A DNA stretch of 34,490 nucleotides from Cruorifilaria tuberocauda (GCA_013365365.1 JABVXU010000562.1:1-34490), one strand, 5' to 3'. Shown: positions 1-12,662, counted from the first letter of the stretch. The notes: generated from the sequence alone by a model not told the origin. Translations and numbers: made by a program.

Positions 1-2
1 CA

Positions 3-65
3 CCACTGGAAATTGATCCAGCACTGCTAAGAAGTAAAAAGCACAAAAAAATCACAAAATTATAA
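3..65 (+). CDS. Possible 3' end of a gene entering from the left
   Basis: The first bases hold an open frame that runs from the window edge to a TAA at 63-65 and reads PLEIDPALLRSKKHKKITKL (20 residues). The basic, lysine-rich ending looks like a real protein C-terminus rather than random AT-rich DNA. An AATAAA lies at 208-213, about 145 bases downstream, which would fit a short 3' UTR. I do not recognise the protein. With only 20 codons visible this could be chance. Confidence 0.3.
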   Translation, partial: PLEIDPALLRSKKHKKITKL

Positions 66-2204
66 TTCTTTTTGTTTGATTCGAAAATTAGCTAACAAAT
101 GAAAAGATTTCTTTGAAAATGTGTAAATCAGTCAGTTTAATGCAACAGAATAGATGTCTTTCATGATTTTCCATGCATTTATGGGATGATTAAAAGCTTT
201 TTACAAAAATAAAAAGAACTTAATAGCTTGTAATAGGTAATTTACGTCCATGGAAATTTAATCATATTTCATTTTAATTCCTGATAAAATCTCGAAAAAG
301 TTCCGTAGCTTTTTCGTTTTATTTGAAAATCTTTTTAAATATTGCAGTAATACTAATCTTATTTTTTATTTTCGGTCTTTGTTTTTTGCCTTTTCATGAT
401 CTATAACCCTTCTTGTATTGACAAAAATGAAAAATAGAACCGATTCTTAAGAGCTTTTTTTCCTAATTTATTCTTTCATCGAATGTAATTATGGCTCTTA
501 TTTCCATTTATATTCATAGTATATCAATATTTTTTAAATGCTTTTTTCCTAATCAATTTGAATATTTATTCTCCATACATTTGACAATCAATAAATTTTC
601 TGAAGTTTCCAGTAGTATATGATCTCAGGTTTTTTAATTTTCTATAGTACTAATTTTGTTTTCTGAAAAAAAGGGTGATAATATATGACCTCAAATTCTT
701 AAAACTTATTTCTTGTTGCCATTTTGTTTCAAATTTATTTTTTTATTTTAATATATTTTGTTGTTATATGGCGAATATTATTCTTCACTACAAATTACTT
801 TTCATTCACGATTTTGATTGAAATTTGTTAATCGTTATACAGAAAAATGAAAAAATTATAGGTGCTTATTCAATAATTAGGTTGTTCATTCTGTTAGGAC
901 TTTTATCGGATTTCATAGCAAACTCAACTCTGTTTTGGTTCAAATTTAAGTTTGAATTTATATTAAATGCATGGATTAATTTTTTGAGCGATGTATCATT
1001 TGAGTAGATTGAAGTTGTGAGACAAATCGAACAAACCGAAAATAGCATAGTGAGGGATTTTATGGCACTTAAATTAATGAATGCATTAACTAATAAAGAA
1101 GCCGTCTAGGAAATCGATCTCTTAAGAGTTATTCATTCAATCGATAGAATTGATTGTTTTAATCTTACTTGAAAAAGGATTTAGCTTACTATTCTTTATT
1201 TTCTTTGTCCTTTTCCTTTCATCAACTTCCAACAAATTTATTTAATAAAATTTTAATACTTCTTTCCAATTATTCTTCTTATTATCCTTATTCACTTCCT
1301 GTAAAATGAAAATTAATTGCCGGAAGCGTCAACCAATTTCGCTGTTACCAATTGAATATACCTGCTCGACCAGGGTTAATATCGTAGTTAAATATTATTC
1401 AACTTTATCCCTTATCCATTTCGCTAGCAAGTTAAATAGTTTCAATCCAATCGATCCTTCTTCCGATATCTTTCTTGAAATGAATGAATAATCTCTGATA
1501 ACATTTACTGATATTTTCACACTGTTGTCTCGTTTCTTCACAAGAATGTTGGTTATTTTGTTGTAATAGATTTTGCGCAATAACTTGAAAAAACTTCTAC
1601 TATGATAGTTTAATTTGATTTTACGACTTCGGCTATCAATTCTTACATATTATTCTCTCTCCATATTTTGATTAAAAATGAAGTAGTCTCTTTTTAAATT
1701 AATCTTTTTTCTTTCACTTTTTCAGTTGTTTTTCAGCCTGAGGCTCAGTTTTTTTCTTTCGGTAAAAGTAATTCCTCATTCTCGAAATATAACTTTCAGA
1801 ACATCTCCGCTCATTTCTACTAAACTCATTGGAAAATATACTATAAAATATCATAGTAGTTTCTAAGCAAAATATGAATGCCTTCCTTTAAACAAAGTAC
1901 TACTTTGCTAATTATATAATTATCATCAACTATTTGTATCAAATTAATGCATTAAATTATGTATTAAATCTTAATTACATGAATTTATGATACATTTATC
2001 GAAATTATTTTGATCGACAAATTAATATCAAAAAAAATTCAGATTACAGTATTGTAACTGTTGTTTAATAACTATACAGATTCAATAACATTAATATCTC
2101 TTAGATTCTCACTTCTACCACTTCATCCTTCGTTTGATTTAACCCATTTACTGAAAACAATCTTGTGCTTCGACAACAATTAAATATTATTATGCTACGT
2201 CCCG
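66..2204. other. Intergenic, no gene seen
   Basis: AT-rich sequence with only short chance frames, including a 61-residue frame on each strand near 1306-1580. None has coherent composition together with splice sites. The first part may be the 3' UTR of the gene ending at 65. The last part should hold the promoter of the gene starting at 2205. Confidence 0.6.
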
Positions 2205-3167
2205 ATGTGTTTACATTCCATAACGACCTCAATATCAGTATCAGTATCATCACTATTATTGTGCGTCATTATCAACACTACGACGATACTATCAAACAAT
2301 ACAGCGACATTTTCGGATCAGAAAGGTCCAGATCGCAGGAATCTGCACTTTGCTAAATCATTTCATCTAGCATATTTTGATGATTTTAATATTGATATTT
2401 CCAGTAATATCTACAGTCGGTTTCACCATAGCGGTAAATTTTTTAATTCCGTAATACTAAATGAACTACAATTTACCAAATAAAATACCATTGTTGTCAT
2501 CATTATTTATATAGTACTGGAAAAACCTGGTTCAATTTGATATTATTTCATTCATTATTTCAAAATTCTCAGTCTATCTACTAAATATCAGAATTTAATA
2601 AGATTTATACAATTATATATTGTTGCTCTGATAGTTGGATATATCGAAGAAATTATCGTTTATTTCTATAGAAGGAGAAAAAGTTATATTAGTATAAGCA
2701 AAATTATTAGAATTGAGAAAAATTCCGCATTTTCATTTCAGGTTGTTGAATTTAAGACATATGCATTTATTAGTTGCAGAATGTTGACAGTATCTATCTA
2801 ATCAAGGAATAACAACATTATTATAAAGCGATCTTTTTGTTAAAACAATTCTCCACCATGAAATTATGAAGTTTAGTTAATCTATTTCTCAGTTTAAATT
2901 TCAGACACAGCACGCTGTTTCTCCTGTATGTCACGACTGTACGAAGCAGTTTGGCCTGCTCTTTCATCAATTTACAAGAAACCGAAAAATTTCACGGATC
3001 TTTGTAACGGCAACAATCTTGATCCCCAAGTTGTTCCATTCACTTTTTGTCCAACAATTTGTGTACGAATGTGGGAGGAACCAACTGTAGCCGGTACCTT
3101 TTTTAATCAAATCAATTATCAAAAGTTCTAATTACTTCATTAAGTAATACAATTTCAACAAGTCCCA

Positions 3168-3217
<50 letters not shown>

Positions 3218-3806
3218 CAAACACAGCGGGGAAAGAAGACCCTGTTGAGCTTGAAAGATTGCTTAGAAGAAGAGAATAATCAATCAGAGCAACTATCTTC
3301 AACGAAATCTCTCTAACATCTCGTTCTCTTTTTACAACCAATCCTGAAAAATATTCTTGCAAGCGATCAGAAAAATTTTATTGTAGATGAACAGCTTGTA
3401 GGAGTTCGCATAAGAGGTCATATACGTGGATGCCTCGATGAACTTCTCTATAATGGTTTCAATCAAACAATCGTCACGTGGTACAGGTGGATGCATCGCG
3501 ATTCATGTCGGCAATATAGGTTTTCACTTTTTTTTCTTTACTCTATATTTCCCATCATATTTCCTTAAATTAATTCCAAACCAATAGGTTGAGTATTTCA
3601 GGAAACGTGAGTTGTTCAAGTTACCGGCAGAATTAAGCGATGATAGCCATATTACGGTATGTACTTGCTATGCTGATTACTGTAATGGGAAATCATCTGC
3701 AGCAAGAACCGAACAAGGGATAGCCCGATGTTCACTTTTCCTTGTGCTCGTATATTCGCTTATCATTCTATTTTCTATCCAGAGGATATCCCTCTTATCA
3801 GTTTGA
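2205..3806 (+). CDS. GPI-anchored Ly-6-like protein, ODR-2/HOT family
   Basis: Four exons, 2205-2325, 2905-3093, 3387-3519 and 3602-3806, join in phase to give 215 residues. Residues 1-40 contain a hydrophobic segment (about 10-30) suitable as a signal peptide. The mature part opens with RCFSCMS (C45, C48), then a Tyr-Glu/Trp region, PKNFTDLC (C74), a CPTIC pair, IRGC, the glycosylation-type FNQT, and ends with [11 protein letters not shown] (C168, C170, C175-N176), the Cys-Asn close of the Ly-6/uPAR fold. Residues about 190-212 are hydrophobic after a small-residue stretch, as in a GPI-attachment signal. This cysteine and RGC/NQT pattern is that of C. elegans ODR-2 and its HOT paralogues, neuronal membrane-linked proteins; ODR-2 acts in olfaction. 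Exon 1 is the least certain part: it was chosen for its signal peptide, GT donor and matching phase across a 579-base intron. It is convergent with clk-2. Confidence 0.78.
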
Positions 3807-4021
3807 CATTGCCTCAACATTCAGTGTATCTTTGTATATTGATTCTCATATTGTCTGTGATCTTATCTGATACTTCATTTCCAATGAGGACTAATGGGAA
3901 ATTTATTCCAAGGCAAAATTATTGTTATCGTAGTCAAAGATCTTATCACTGCTTTGTTTAGGATGTGTTTAATACAAGATTACTTAAGATGAGCACATCA
4001 TGTAGAGGAAAGAGTAAAAGC

Positions 4022-4050
4022 ATACTCCAAAATTCCGGAGTATTTTTTTT
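4022..4050 (+). repeat. Short hairpin followed by a T run
   Basis: ATACTCC (4022-4028) pairs with GGAGTAT (4037-4043) across an 8-base loop, followed directly by eight T. It lies 216 bases past the stop codon of the HOT-family gene. The form resembles a bacterial intrinsic terminator or a Pol III stop, but the stem is only seven pairs, so chance is quite possible. Confidence 0.35.
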
Positions 4051-4225
4051 CAAATTCTAACTTCCGCATCATTTATTTTACAGTTTCAGACATGCTAACA
4101 AAATCATTTACTCTGCCTCTTCTTTATTATCCCCTCAAATATCGCTGTAGAACTGTAAAATTCTGTTAGGAATGAAGCTAAAACTCCAGTATCCTTAACA
4201 AAAAGTTAATGTTTTATTAATATTT

Positions 4226-4231
4226 AATAAA
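4226..4231 (+). terminator. Candidate poly(A) signal AATAAA
   Basis: AATAAA about 420 bases after the stop at 3806, in very AT-rich sequence. It is the first clear hexamer I see on this strand, but in DNA of this composition the motif is common. Confidence 0.3.
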
Positions 4232-4589
4232 TATTTAAAATATTTAAAAATTTGTGCAGAAAAATTGTTTATCCCAATTTAATTTAAAATAGTGTATATA
4301 GATGCGTTAGAAGGAATGGGAGAAGATGCAAAGAAAGTAGGTACCAAAAGATCCGAAAAATATTAAATTTGCTAAAAATGATAAAAATATGGGAAGCGAT
4401 AAAATGCGACCATCCTCAAAACTTTTTAAATAAATGAATATTAACGGAGCAATCCTGCGTTTTTTTGTCGTATTACCATCTGAACACATTTCTGGATAAT
4501 ATGGAAGAACTACACTAATTTGATACTGAAGCAAGCAATTAGATAAATAAGATGTATTGTGCTACAAAATACAAACAATTTTGTGAAAA

Positions 4590-4595
4590 TTTATT
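4590..4595 (-). terminator. Candidate poly(A) signal of clk-2
   Basis: Plus-strand TTTATT reads AATAAA on minus, 212 bases after the clk-2 stop codon. Confidence 0.4.
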
Positions 4596-4806
4596 ACGAC
4601 CTTGACATGCAGACCTTTCTAGATCCACAAAAATACATTGACCGAAATAGGAATTCGTTTAAATAATAAAATACAGGATCGTTTTCTGCAATATTTTGTA
4701 GATTCAAATTAAGATGTTCCAATATGTGAAGTTTTCTTCGTCTACAGGAAACTGCGCAATTTTTCCTCCGCCCTGGCAACTTTGTACAGTCATTGTAATT
4801 GATTCA

Positions 4807-7800
4807 TTAGTCACGCAGAGAAATAAATGAAGCAATAGTTTCGGCAGCCATTTGCGCCATTTCTCTGCATTTTTCCGACGGATCAGCTTCGGCTAGCTTC
4901 AAAGCATAATTCAACCAATCCATTAAATCGTCTAAAGAAAAAGCATTTAAGAACTCTGGGTTTCGGTAAATTCGTTTTTAGATAATTGTCTTTTTAGTAC
5001 CTAAAATTTGTTTAACTGGACATGTTAAAGAAGGAACTACTGCACATTTATTAATATGAGAAGTTCGACTAGCAAAAATCCTGATAGCACTAGCTACGAT
5101 CCTAGCATTAAGATATATAAATCATTATATGAAACAAAAATTACCTGAAAAGAAATGCAGTATTATCTCCCCTGATAGGGATGCACAAATAGAAGCGTAG
5201 CAAAAAAGTACAGATTGTCTCACTGCAAAATTCGTATTATGTCGCAGCGGAACGAGCAAATAAGCCAAGGTACTGCAATGGAGGACATTTTTATTTATAA
5301 AAAGTAAAAATATAGAAAAACACAGTATGTTCCTCTACAGACAATAAATATAAAGTTACCGAGATCTAATAAAATGCCGCTAAACTAGTTGAAAATCAAT
5401 TTTAAAAGAATGTAGCATTGCGGTCTTTCAATGTGAAGAGGATTATACAAAAGATTAAATTCGAATGTGTTGTAATATAATGTTCCGAAAAAAAAGATTT
5501 CTAAGTAACTTTAAGATCAGCGAGTCGGCTAACACATGTGTGAAAATGGCACATACTAAATAAAGAAAACTTCCAGTTTTTTTAGCACCATTGAAGAAAA
5601 CCTCAAATTTAATAGATCTTGAAAGCGCCTAGAAAAACAATGATTTTTTCACAAAAAATATTTTTTAATTCATCTAACTTACCATTTATCACATGTTTTG
5701 ACATTTCGGCCTAAGTCTCTAAAGATTGTCCTCATAGAGATAAGAGCGAATACAAACTTCATTTAAAGAAAGGATTTACGAGCTTTTGAATTGTAAATAA
5801 GTTAAGAGGATACAAGAATACAACTTGGATTTTTAGCCATTCTGAGTATGATTTGATTCTTGCAATTTGAACTTGAAACTAATAATCTTAAAATTGTCCA
5901 AAAGTGAAATAAAATCTTTCATCCAACTAACATACCTAGCCATTTTAACTGTACAAGGAGAAGCACCAGAACATCTGACTAAATTACCCATGCAGGCTAA
6001 AATCCTACTCAATAATTCCGAATCTCTTCCCTGAAATAAGAAATCTAATTTCCATAGTGAAACAGTTTGAGTAACATTAACTTATTTATAGCACTGTGGT
6101 ACAATTGCTCTAAAACAAATTAATAAGAACCGAAAGAAGATTAACAGAATTTTAAATAAAAGACTAACAATGAGATCAAGATGTTCACGATGCTGATCGA
6201 TTGAGGTCAAAGGAAAGAAGAAGGAATTTGCCACTGGTGTAAATCTGTTTTCCTTAAGCATAGTAACCGGTGATTTCGTAAAATGTTTTGTTTTCGAGAC
6301 TAGTTCTCTACCGTTCAAAACTTTGCTACCTGAACAGTCAAAACATAAATTCACATTTCGTGACAGAAAAACTTATTATTATCTCAAATTTTATAATTAA
6401 AACTCTAGATGAATTCAGCAAAATCACTCAAAAAGTTAAATTATAAGGTAGAAGAGTTAGATTAGCTGTAAAAGATGCTCTTCAACATTACCTTCATTCT
6501 TGTGGACCTTAATGTCAAGATTTTCAGCAGCTTGGGTTGAAGATGAATATTCCACTGCCGCATCGGACAGAGCTTTTAAAATAACATATCTATTTGTCAT
6601 CGAACATCTGAAAATAAAATGAAAAATATATGAAATATCATGCATGCTCTTGTACTTCAAAACAAAGGCATTCGAAATTTGTTTTTGCTTCACTAAATCA
6701 AACTGAATTTAATTGTAAGCACTCAATTCCAACAAACCTTCTCGAAAACATGATATCAATAGCAATACTACCCAGGTGTGGACTTGTCACCAAACATGAT
6801 TTAATAAGCTGTAGTCGTTTCTCCTGCAAATAATGATATAAAAATGCACAAAATAAGGACTAACGGCACATAGGAGCAACAGTTCCTTTTCACTTATAAT
6901 AAAAAAATACAACTCCAAAAACTGTCATATTTAGAGTCACGAATATTGAAACTGCATTAGCATAACAAGAAATTGAAGTTATTCCGACAGCATTTGAACA
7001 ATTTATGGTATAAATATCTCTAACATATTAATTAATATAAATACTTGGAAACATTCAGTTTTGAAGTGATCATTAAGATCGATAAGTCGGCAAAGTAGTT
7101 CTTCTGCAGACTGTTCATAACCAACAGCTTTTCGTCTGGAATCAACCGAAATATAGTGAATATTTAATATGTCAACCAAATTAATTACAAGATGATTAGG
7201 AAATTGAATTTTTTAAATATTGAGGTAGAATAATAGGGATTTAGGAAGTAATTTGAAAAAGTATCACATAGACCCATTTTTTAATCCTCACTATTTTATT
7301 CTACTTCTTTGTTGGGATAGTCAAAAATGGCTAAGGATTATCAGCGGCCTGGCTAAAAACAAATCAAAGATTAGACATGCTACCTAATCATTGGTTTTAA
7401 GGCTTTGAATGCAGCCTCAAATTTGGCATGATCCTGCTGCTCATTTAGTCCTTCAATGCAATCTCTAATGTAGTATGGGACTTCTACCTTGTGATAGTCT
7501 TCATCATCTTCTTCCTGAAAAATAAAAATACAGAATAAAATCGAAAAGTGAAGATGATTCTAAATTTCAGATTGCCCAAGAAGTAAAATTTTTTTTAGCG
7601 TTTAATGAAAAAACATGTTTTTATCACAAAATGCAGAAGGCCCAGCAACTTGACGAAGCTGTCTATATACATTAATTATACAAACCTCTTTCAAATCCAA
7701 TTCTTCTTCAGGGATTTCATACTCAGGGAAGTCATCATCATCGCTATCCACTTTGCCTGCATTATTTCCCGCATTCTGTGCTTCCAGCTGTATCACCTCC

Positions 7801-10800
7801 TTCTTTTCACTCTCGCTTTCAGCAGCTTTCATATCAATATCGTACCCATCATTCACAATTTTCTTCAAGTCTATCATGACCTCACTTTCTTCAGGAGGGA
7901 ATTCAAATTTCAACTTACCCAACGAAAACCAGTCCGTAAGTACTTCTAAATAAATAATTCCAAAAATCAATATAATTTTCGCTGCATCATTCCATTTATC
8001 TTCATTTTTAATTGTAAAACCTATTTCTAAAAAAGAACTCATTCCGTAGGCACCTACATGTTCTTGAAACGCAAGAGAGCAAAATAAAGTGGCGAAAATG
8101 TGTTGTAAAACGACCTGCTACATACATTCCTCTTAGCCTGCGTCGAACATCTGAGCACTTGAGTCGGATGTCTACACCAGCAGCCATTTTAGTAACAACT
8201 TCGGATGAAATAGAACGACGTATTTGCTCTCTGAAATTATTCCAGTTTTACATGTTGAAAGTTTTACATGTATTTCAACAGTCTTACAGAAACAAATTAC
8301 TTATTCTAAAATAAATCATTCTACATATCGCAATATGATGTGCGATGGTTCTATATAAGCTTTTTATTATAGGAATCAAAGTAATAACAGAAGGAGCAAG
8401 ATATGGCCCACGAATATTCAGAACTGCAACAAAAATTAAACTGGCAGTATTATGAAGGCTGTTAGAAAAGAATGGGAAATGGAAATTTAAACGAACATCT
8501 AATCTGAGCATGTATAGATAACTGTATGTTCACAAACTCATTGCTACTTTTTGTTATAACTTGAGTAAAACGAAATTTACTTCGCGTATTTAACAAAGTT
8601 GAGAAGCACAACATCAATATAATCCAGTTGTTCATCAGAAGAATGGTTCACGTGGATATTACTGGCCCAGATATTCAGAGCTGAACAGATACTATCCCGA
8701 TGCAGTGTACTCCATGGTCCATCACCTATTGTGCCAAATCCATATAAGTGTGAATAAATTTTATAAATACGAATTAAGATTAGCTAAATGGAAATAGACA
8801 AATGATTCAGAATTAAGTGAAGTGAAAAATTCAGATCTACGTGAATAAATCGCTCTACGAAATTTGCAATAAAGATCTTTAGGAAAAATTTTCGTCCTGT
8901 CCCAGAAAATTATTTTATTAAAATAAATCCATACCAAAACATATATTGTAAAAAGGGCGTATATCTGCAGTTCATTAAAGGAAAATAGTCCAAGATTTTG
9001 AAATAAGTGTTACTAAACGGATAACAAAAAACGTTGACGAAAAAACTGTTACCAGAAGACTCCCTGTTGCTTAAATTCAAACAAATAGCTAATTTCTCAG
9101 GAACTTGTTCAGCCGAAGGAAAGATTTTGACAAAGAGCGCTTTTTCAAAGAAAATCCGTTTTACTATCCGATTTTTGTATATTTCACTTCCAAACAATTT
9201 CTGCAATATGTAATATGCAGCATAATTTTACTAATAAAATTGCTTTGTAAGTAATCCTGAAAGGATGATACGAAGAGATAATCAAGTCGCTTTGCCGGTT
9301 TTGTTACCCAGTAAAACACCAAAGTCTAAATTTTCAAAAAAAACCTAATCTTAATTTATAACATAATACAATCAAAAATTGCAGTCATATAATCATTTAT
9401 ATTAGTCATACAGTCATATAATTTATAATTCATAATCACATACTCATATAATTTATAATTAATTGCCATTATATTTGAACTAATCTTAATTATAATTCAG
9501 ATCACAAAAAATATTTAATTCATGGTTATGTACCTATATAACCATGAATTAAAAATGGGGATAAACCTATATATCTCGCTTTTCTCATCTTTATCTAAAA
9601 TTTAAACATTATTACTTGCCTTATGTTTCTATAAAATGATTTCTAACACCAGGGTAGCAAAATATACCTGGAGCATTTCACCATCTTTCGCTGCAAGTAA
9701 AACAAGTATGAGCAGGTTTTCTAAATGAGCTAAACCGTTTGAAGTATCCGTAAGCAATCTCACGCTAATACGGCTCCAAATCATGTCATCTATCTGAGAT
9801 CCCAACCAGGTCACCAGAGCACGAAACGTCTGAAAAAAAATTAGGTGAAAATGTTGAATGAGGAGTCATAAACCATATTCGCAAGTTAATAATGTGCTTT
9901 AAAAAGATTCTTGATTTTTTTAGTCGAAAAAATTCCTGTTTTGATATAAAATGTATAGAATAAGAACTAACAACTGTATCTCCGCGGCTCAACTCGTAAG
10001 TGACACACGCGATAAATTCCATGTTTATATTTTTTGCACTTCGACATCTCTTCACTGCACTCATGATAGCAGTTTTAAGTGAATTAAATAAATATATCCA
10101 ATGATTATTTAAATAAGCTTTCACAAGTGTGTCATTCATCTTGACCTTAATAAATCATTTGATTTCAAAACGCTTTCACTCTTGAAAACTTTGTACAATA
10201 TCTTCGTAAAAGATCTAGTTCAAGTAATAAAGCAATGTTTTTCGTAGCTATCATCAAATTTGAGTAATGAAAAGTTTACTTGTAGACCCTCCCCCTCTTC
10301 CCCTTACCTGCATATCTGCAGTTCAGAGATTTCACACCCTTTTTCATCGGTCTCTGATAAGTTTTTTCCAAATTAATAAGTGAGGATGAAGGCTTAAAAT
10401 TTACCATATTTAAAAGATGAGAATTTCCGAATACATTGTGTACCAGACATGTAGTCTGGCCTAGAAGTCTGCATAATTCACCTTGCTTAGCATTCCAGTC
10501 CACTGAAATAACGTTGTGTTTGTGCATAATTTGCGAACTACATTAAGCAGAAGGTGAAAAAGTATTATCACTGTTCCGAAGTTACTTTTTTCTCATAAAA
10601 AAGAACTAAAATATCGTCAAATAATGCACGAAATACGCAGGATACAATTTTAAACGCTTGGTATCAGTGATAAAAAGTAGAGAATATGTAATTGTTGACC
10701 ATCTTTCGGATCTTTCTCAATGCTATCCACAAGCAATGATTCTAGACATGTTTTTTCCAGATCATCTAATAAAATTAATATATGCTGCAAGCGAAACATC

Positions 10801-11626
10801 TGAGAGTTATCACAGGAATGCAAAGCATGGATCAAAACCAAAAAAGCATCATCTACTGCAGCTGAACGAAACAGTGCCGTGAACAGCTTTTTGAATTCAT
10901 TCGCTGTCAAAAGGCCTGGAATTTCAAAGAAATCTTTTCTTTCTTTTAAAACGTAATTAATTCCAATAACTCATCAAAACAAAGGAATGATTGGCGACAA
11001 GCAAACAGGGATAATTGAAACACTTCATAGCCAACAGACGCCAATTGAAAAAATACTATTTCACTAAAATCTGTTGATAAATGGAACTGAACAAAATCAG
11101 AACAACTTTCTTATTTCTGCCGTCCCTATTTAATAACTTTACCCCGTTACATGTTGACCATTCTTTCACAGCTTTCAATCTTATTTCCCACTATATCTAA
11201 TATTCATTATTTTTCAATTTATTTGCTTAACTTTTTGATGCCACTACGTGTCTTGTTAAATTAATAGAATGAAAAGCAATTACCAATTACGGAAGGATGA
11301 AAGATATCAACCAACTGGGTGAGTATGCGATATTTCGCAAACGATGATTTTTTCGGTGACAACACGCACTGAAATTACATAAATACGGTGGAAAATGAGA
11401 AAAATTAATGAATATTCTTAACTTCAGGATAGCACAAAATTTCAGGAATCAATGTGGTAAAAAAATCTAAACGAAATCACGGATAAAAGTGGTCGAATTA
11501 AATATAGGTTATTTCCATGTTCGATGAGCAAGAAAAAAAGCATACTTGTAGAGCATTTTGAATAGCAGTAAGCAATTCCGATCTGTTCTTAGCACTGCTC
11601 AGAGCAAGCAATTCTTCATCACACAT
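4807..11626 (-). CDS. clk-2: TELO2/CLK-2, telomere length regulation and checkpoint protein
   Basis: Eighteen exons (from the start: 11626-11546, 11368-11284, 10915-10700, 10502-10405, 10145-9972, 9829-9668, 9200-9053, 8725-8581, 8230-8115, 7945-7686, 7514-7384, 7135-7045, 6823-6738, 6607-6492, 6329-6169, 6030-5936, 5272-5145, 4931-4807) give 805 residues, close to the 800-900 usual for the family. Family marks: the block with KMAAGVDIRL and RGMYVAEVL (exons 9-10); an acidic linker with DSDDDD at 475-480; PYYIRDCIEGL just after it, which opens the conserved C-terminal domain; NSFFFPL in exon 15; and the C-terminal helix with AEADPSEKCREMA. TELO2 is a helical-repeat scaffold of the TTT complex, which with HSP90 and R2TP matures ATM, ATR, mTOR and related kinases; C. 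elegans clk-2 mutants are slow-growing and checkpoint-defective. An in-frame TAA two codons before the ATG fixes the start. The exon 5 acceptor is ambiguous (10145 or 10139, same frame). Confidence 0.93.
9382..9460. repeat. Degenerate AT-rich tandem repeat in a clk-2 intron
   Basis: Three units of about 30 bases (9382-9410, 9411-9440, 9441-9460 plus a tail) share CATATAAT-type cores such as TCATATAATTTATAATT. They lie in the intron between clk-2 exons 6 and 7. Confidence 0.6.
9514..9553. repeat. 40-bp palindrome in a clk-2 intron
   Basis: TTTAATTCATGGTTAT (9514-9529) and ATAACCATGAATTAAA (9538-9553) are perfect 16-base inverted repeats with 8 bases between them, which themselves nearly pair. 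It sits in the same intron as the tandem repeat at 9382. It could be a small mobile-element remnant or a hairpin in the pre-mRNA. Confidence 0.8.
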
Positions 11627-11641
11627 CTCGAATTACACTTT

Positions 11642-11643
11642 CT
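11642..11643 (-). promoter_or_regulatory. Candidate trans-splice acceptor before clk-2
   Basis: On minus, a T-rich stretch ends in TGTGCAG, 15 bases before the ATG at 11626. The position and motif suit spliced-leader addition; a cis-spliced 5' UTR intron would look the same. Confidence 0.45.
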
Positions 11644-12208
11644 GCACATTTAAATAATCAAATTAAATTTCATTGTGATATATTTCATTGTTTGCCTAAT
11701 ACATCTTGTCCAATTCTTGCGCGTCTTTGTCCTCCCCACTCTATTTCATTGATGGTTCCTGCATGTCGATCCCTATCAGTTCCCCTACTGATAACCAATC
11801 ACTATCTTCTCACTAATCTTCAGTTGTCAGTTGGATAGCCGTGAAGTACCACTTGCAGGAAGCCCGGAAATTTCTCAATATACTCTTATAATCATGTTAT
11901 TAAATATTAAATATTATCTGCAATTATGTTTCTTAATTCATCTTTGCTGATAACAGTAAACAAAGTTGATCAAGCAGTCTTCTTTTTTAACGTAATTCCT
12001 TCTCTTGCTTTACTTCCATAATTCGATCATTTGTTCTTACTTTTTACATTCGGACATCCACTCGATATCATCACATTCACTCATCGATTGCTCTTGTTCG
12101 TTCTAGTTCAGTTTTAGAAATTATCGTCACAGTTTTATAGAATAAAATTCTTCTGTTATCTGTTGTGAGGGAAACAATTCGAATCCAAATTTTCACGACA
12201 TTTCGGTT

Positions 12209-12228
12209 TCATGATCTAAAGATCGTGA
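12209..12228. promoter_or_regulatory. Near-palindrome in the divergent promoter
   Basis: TCATGATCT and AGATCGTGA flank a two-base spacer and match as inverted repeats except at one position. It may be a dimeric factor site. Confidence 0.35.
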
Positions 12229-12326
12229 ATTTGACCTCACTTCGGGTACCAAAAATGAAAGTTTGGAGTTTGGAGTAGCAAAGGAGAGAACTGTGGAGGC
12301 AAAGTGCGAAGTTCAGGAGAGAAATT

Positions 12327-12332
12327 CACGTG
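12327..12332. promoter_or_regulatory. CACGTG E-box
   Basis: Canonical palindromic E-box about 395 bases before the SDA1 start. The hexamer also occurs inside exons near 3477 and 8648, so single copies are not rare in this window. Confidence 0.35.
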
Positions 12333-12588
12333 CAGAGATTATTTTACATTTGCTGTTATGAGCAAAGATAGATTAGTACACGTAATGGTAGAAATTATAT
12401 AGATGACATCTAATAACACAAATATAAAAGTATGATAAGAATCTTCGGGTTTCCCGACACTATTTAGCCTGCTACCCAATTTCTCTACTTGGGTTGCTTA
12501 TAAACTAAAGATAGGTTGGAAGAAAGAAGCTGAGCAGAGAATAAAGTTCCACCTGAAATCAAATTGATATGTAGATTACCTCTCTCGG

Positions 12589-12605
12589 GCACCGAAATTC
12601 GGTGC
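12589..12605. promoter_or_regulatory. 17-base palindrome in the divergent promoter
   Basis: GCACCGAA and TTCGGTGC are perfect 8-base arms around a single A, GC-richer than the surroundings, 121 bases before the SDA1 start codon. The form suits a homodimeric DNA-binding protein site. Confidence 0.5.
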
Positions 12606-12662
12606 TTAGCATCAACTTCTAATTAATTGCATTTTTCAGGAATTATATTTGATATTGGTAGC

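Larger units (their letters stand above)
3807..4806. other. Convergent intergenic region shared by two 3' ends
   Basis: About 1 kb between the stop of the HOT-family gene (+) and the stop of clk-2 (-). It holds a small hairpin followed by eight T at 4022-4050 and a candidate AATAAA for the + gene at 4226-4231. For clk-2 there is a candidate poly(A) signal at 4590-4595 on minus. Open frames seen here, such as the minus frame 4594-4779, lie in the expected clk-2 3' UTR and show no family likeness. Confidence 0.6.

Noticed and set aside
1306..1580. Overlapping 61-residue frames on both strands
   Set aside because: Neither has homologous-looking motifs, splice partners or a signal peptide; both strands being open suggests a shadow effect.
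7605..7953. Two + frames of 66 and 114 residues
   Set aside because: They are antisense to the acidic-linker exon of clk-2, whose low-complexity sequence leaves the other strand open.
8284..8511. 75-residue minus frame as an extra clk-2 exon
   Set aside because: Exon 8 (ending 8581) and exon 9 (starting 8230) join directly in phase and give the expected family sequence, so this stretch is intron.
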